From Clostridiales bacterium UBA1234 (GTDB taxonomy: Bacteria > Bacillota > Clostridia > TANB77 > UBA1234): a stretch of DNA of 64,000 nt. Positions 62,853-64,000 of the stretch are shown piece after piece (positions within the stretch are counted from its first letter, which is position 1; each line of letters opens with the position of its first letter). The stretch lies in assembly GCA_002308995.1 (NCBI GenBank), contig DBWQ01000007.1, forward strand, positions 10,478 through 74,477. Direction: 5' to 3'. The notes under the pieces were generated by a model. The model saw only the letters and a list, made by a program, of their open reading frames with translations, had not been told where the DNA came from and did not search any database. A program made the translations under genes and the position numbers.

Positions 62853-64000
62853 ATGGAAAAAGAAAGACATTATGGCACCATTTCCATTGGTGTTCGTGCC
62901 CCTATTATTCGTGAAGGAGACGATTTGGTTCAAATCGTTACCGACAGTGTTTTAGCTGCTACTGAGGATTTAAATATGCCTCTAAAAGACAAAGATGTCA
63001 TAGCAATTACTGAATCTATCGTAGCAAGATCTCAAGGAAACTATGCAGAAATATCTGATATTTCAAAAGATATTGAGAATAAATTTGGAAAAGATGCTAC
63101 TCTTGGCGTTATCTTTCCTATTTTATCAAGAAATCGTTTTGCCATTTGTCTTCGTGGCATTGCCAAAGGATGTAAAAAAATTGTACTGATGCTTTCATAT
63201 CCATCCGATGAAGTAGGAAATAAACTTATTTCTGATGAAGTATTCTTTGGCATTGGGAATGGTAACAATAGTGCTACTTTAAACGAAGAAGCATTTCGTA
63301 GTACGTTTGGTGAAACCAAACACGAATTTACTGGTGTAGATTACATTGAATATTATAAAGGGTTAATGAAAGATTGTGGCTGTGAAGTAGAAGTTATCTT
63401 TAGCAACAACCCTACTGCAATTCTTGACTATACCAATAAAGTACTTGCTTGTGATATTCATACAAGAGCCAATACCAAAAAGTTATTAAAAGAAAAAGGC
63501 GCCGAAATCGTCTATGGCATGGATGATTTATTAAAGGAACCTCTTTCTGAAAATGGTGGCTACAACGAAAAATATGGTCTTTTAGGTAGCAACAAAGCAA
63601 CGGAAGATAAAATTAAGTTATTTCCTCGTATGAAAGAATCTCAAAAATTAGTGAAAGACATTCAAGAAGTTATCAAGCAAAAAACAGGTGCTCATGTAGA
63701 AGTCATGGTATATGGTGATGGTGCTTTCAAAGATCCTCAAGGTAAGATTTGGGAGCTTGCAGACCCTGTGGTATCCCCTGCTTTTACTGATGGGTTAATT
63801 GGAACACCAAACGAGCTAAAACTAAAATACTTAGCAGATAATGATTATGCTACTTTAAAAGGAGATGCATTAAAAGAAGCTATCAAAAATAGAATCTCTG
63901 AAAAAGAAAGTAACTTAGTTGGCCAAATGGCAACCCAAGGAACCACCCCAAGACAACTTACCGATTTACTTGGATCACTTAGTGATTTAACTTCTGGTAG
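62853..64000 (+). CDS. Coenzyme F420-0:L-glutamate ligase-like protein (3'-truncated by window)
   Basis: The first 382 codons are present, with no stop before the window ends. The N-terminus has GTISIGVRAPIIREGDDLV and ITESIVARSQGNYAEISD, as in the CofE-like ligase family. Many Firmicutes that do not make F420 carry this family, so the substrate may be another compound. The ATG follows AAAGGATGA. It lies 49 bases after tRNA-Pro(CGG) and may share its transcript. No in-frame CGG in the visible part. Confidence 0.75.
   Translation, partial: MEKERHYGTISIGVRAPIIREGDDLVQIVTDSVLAATEDLNMPLKDKDVIAITESIVARSQGNYAEISDISKDIENKFGKDATLGVIFPILSRNRFAICLRGIAKGCKKIVLMLSYPSDEVGNKLISDEVFFGIGNGNNSATLNEEAFRSTFGETKHEFTGVDYIEYYKGLMKDCGCEVEVIFSNNPTAILDYTNKVLACDIHTRANTKKLLKEKGAEIVYGMDDLLKEPLSENGGYNEKYGLLGSNKATEDKIKLFPRMKESQKLVKDIQEVIKQKTGAHVEVMVYGDGAFKDPQGKIWELADPVVSPAFTDGLIGTPNELKLKYLADNDYATLKGDALKEAIKNRISEKESNLVGQMATQGTTPRQLTDLLGSLSDLTSG

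Noticed and set aside
1..64000. Eleven broken genes as pseudogenes or assembly errors
   Set aside because: Each has one lesion only, always at an in-frame CGG, while out-of-frame CGG never causes a lesion; several are essential.
1..64000. CGG reassigned to another single amino acid
   Set aside because: A three-base reassignment would not change the frame; all eleven sites need one extra base to be consumed.
1..64000. CRISPR arrays, insertion sequences, prophage
   Set aside because: No regular repeat-spacer array, transposase, integrase or phage gene is visible.

Overview
The window is chromosomal DNA of a low-GC Gram-positive bacterium, probably an uncultured member of the Clostridia. The evidence is AT-rich sequence, strong AGGAGG-type ribosome sites, a WalKR pair, a radC-mreBCD-mrdA-minC block, minDE-rodA, a CwlD-type amidase, an AbrB regulator with Spo0A-like boxes, and SLH proteins. 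It carries about 60 genes, two tRNA-Pro genes, and no CRISPR array, insertion sequence or prophage that I can see.

The outstanding feature is a recoding pattern. Eleven genes (murA, a secreted-protein gene at 5181-6846, a tad-cluster gene at 8204-8531, mreB, dusB, rodA, a trmN6-like methyltransferase, a GH94 phosphorylase, a transglutaminase-like gene, ispG and an SLH protein) are each split by one apparent extra base. In all eleven the break is at an in-frame CGG codon. In all eleven the correct protein is restored if the four bases CGGN are read as one glycine, that is, if the ribosome skips the C and reads GGN. Scanning by eye, I found no in-frame CGG anywhere else in the window. By my count more than 200 CGG triplets lie in the other two frames of genes and cause no break. 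This frame dependence argues against sequencing error and for either genome-wide +1 frameshifting at an unassigned CGG codon or four-base decoding by a glycine tRNA. Essential genes depend on it.

Layout. 1-1543: small unrecognised ORFs and a gene behind a repeat-containing promoter. 1654-4243: murA, walJ/yycJ, rlmH. 4281-10295 (minus): a Tad-like pilus or secretion cluster with SLH and large secreted proteins but no ATPase, facing abrB across a region with Spo0A-like boxes. 10772-17447 (minus): a prepilin-like gene, then radC-mreB-mreC-mreD-mrdA-minC in transcription order from the right. 17689-26433: a PLD-like protein, mazF, dusB, rodA, minE, minD, an M18 aminopeptidase, rsmI and trmN6. 26703-36888 (minus): ferredoxin, PSP1/YaaT, holB, lepB, walK, walR, an M23 peptidase, two prepilin-like proteins and pcrA. 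37020-43013 (minus): a Dlt-like operon (adenylation enzyme, GNAT, carrier protein, MBOAT, and an SGNH-deacetylase fusion). 43133-57402: a GH94 enzyme, an InlB-type surface protein, a TasA/camelysin-like protein, ispG (plus), a transglutaminase-like protein and a 1764-residue NdvB-like glucan synthase. 57484-64000: cwlD, a receiver-GGDEF protein, ksgA, a 3D-domain protein, an SLH protein, divergent tRNA-Pro genes and a truncated F420 gamma-glutamyl-ligase-like gene.

Most of the window serves the cell envelope: peptidoglycan precursors (MurA), rod-shape elongation (MreBCD, PBP2, RodA), septum placement (MinCDE), wall remodelling and its sensor (M23, 3D, CwlD, WalKR), surface decoration (Dlt-like, NdvB/GH94) and surface display (SLH, Tad, InlB).
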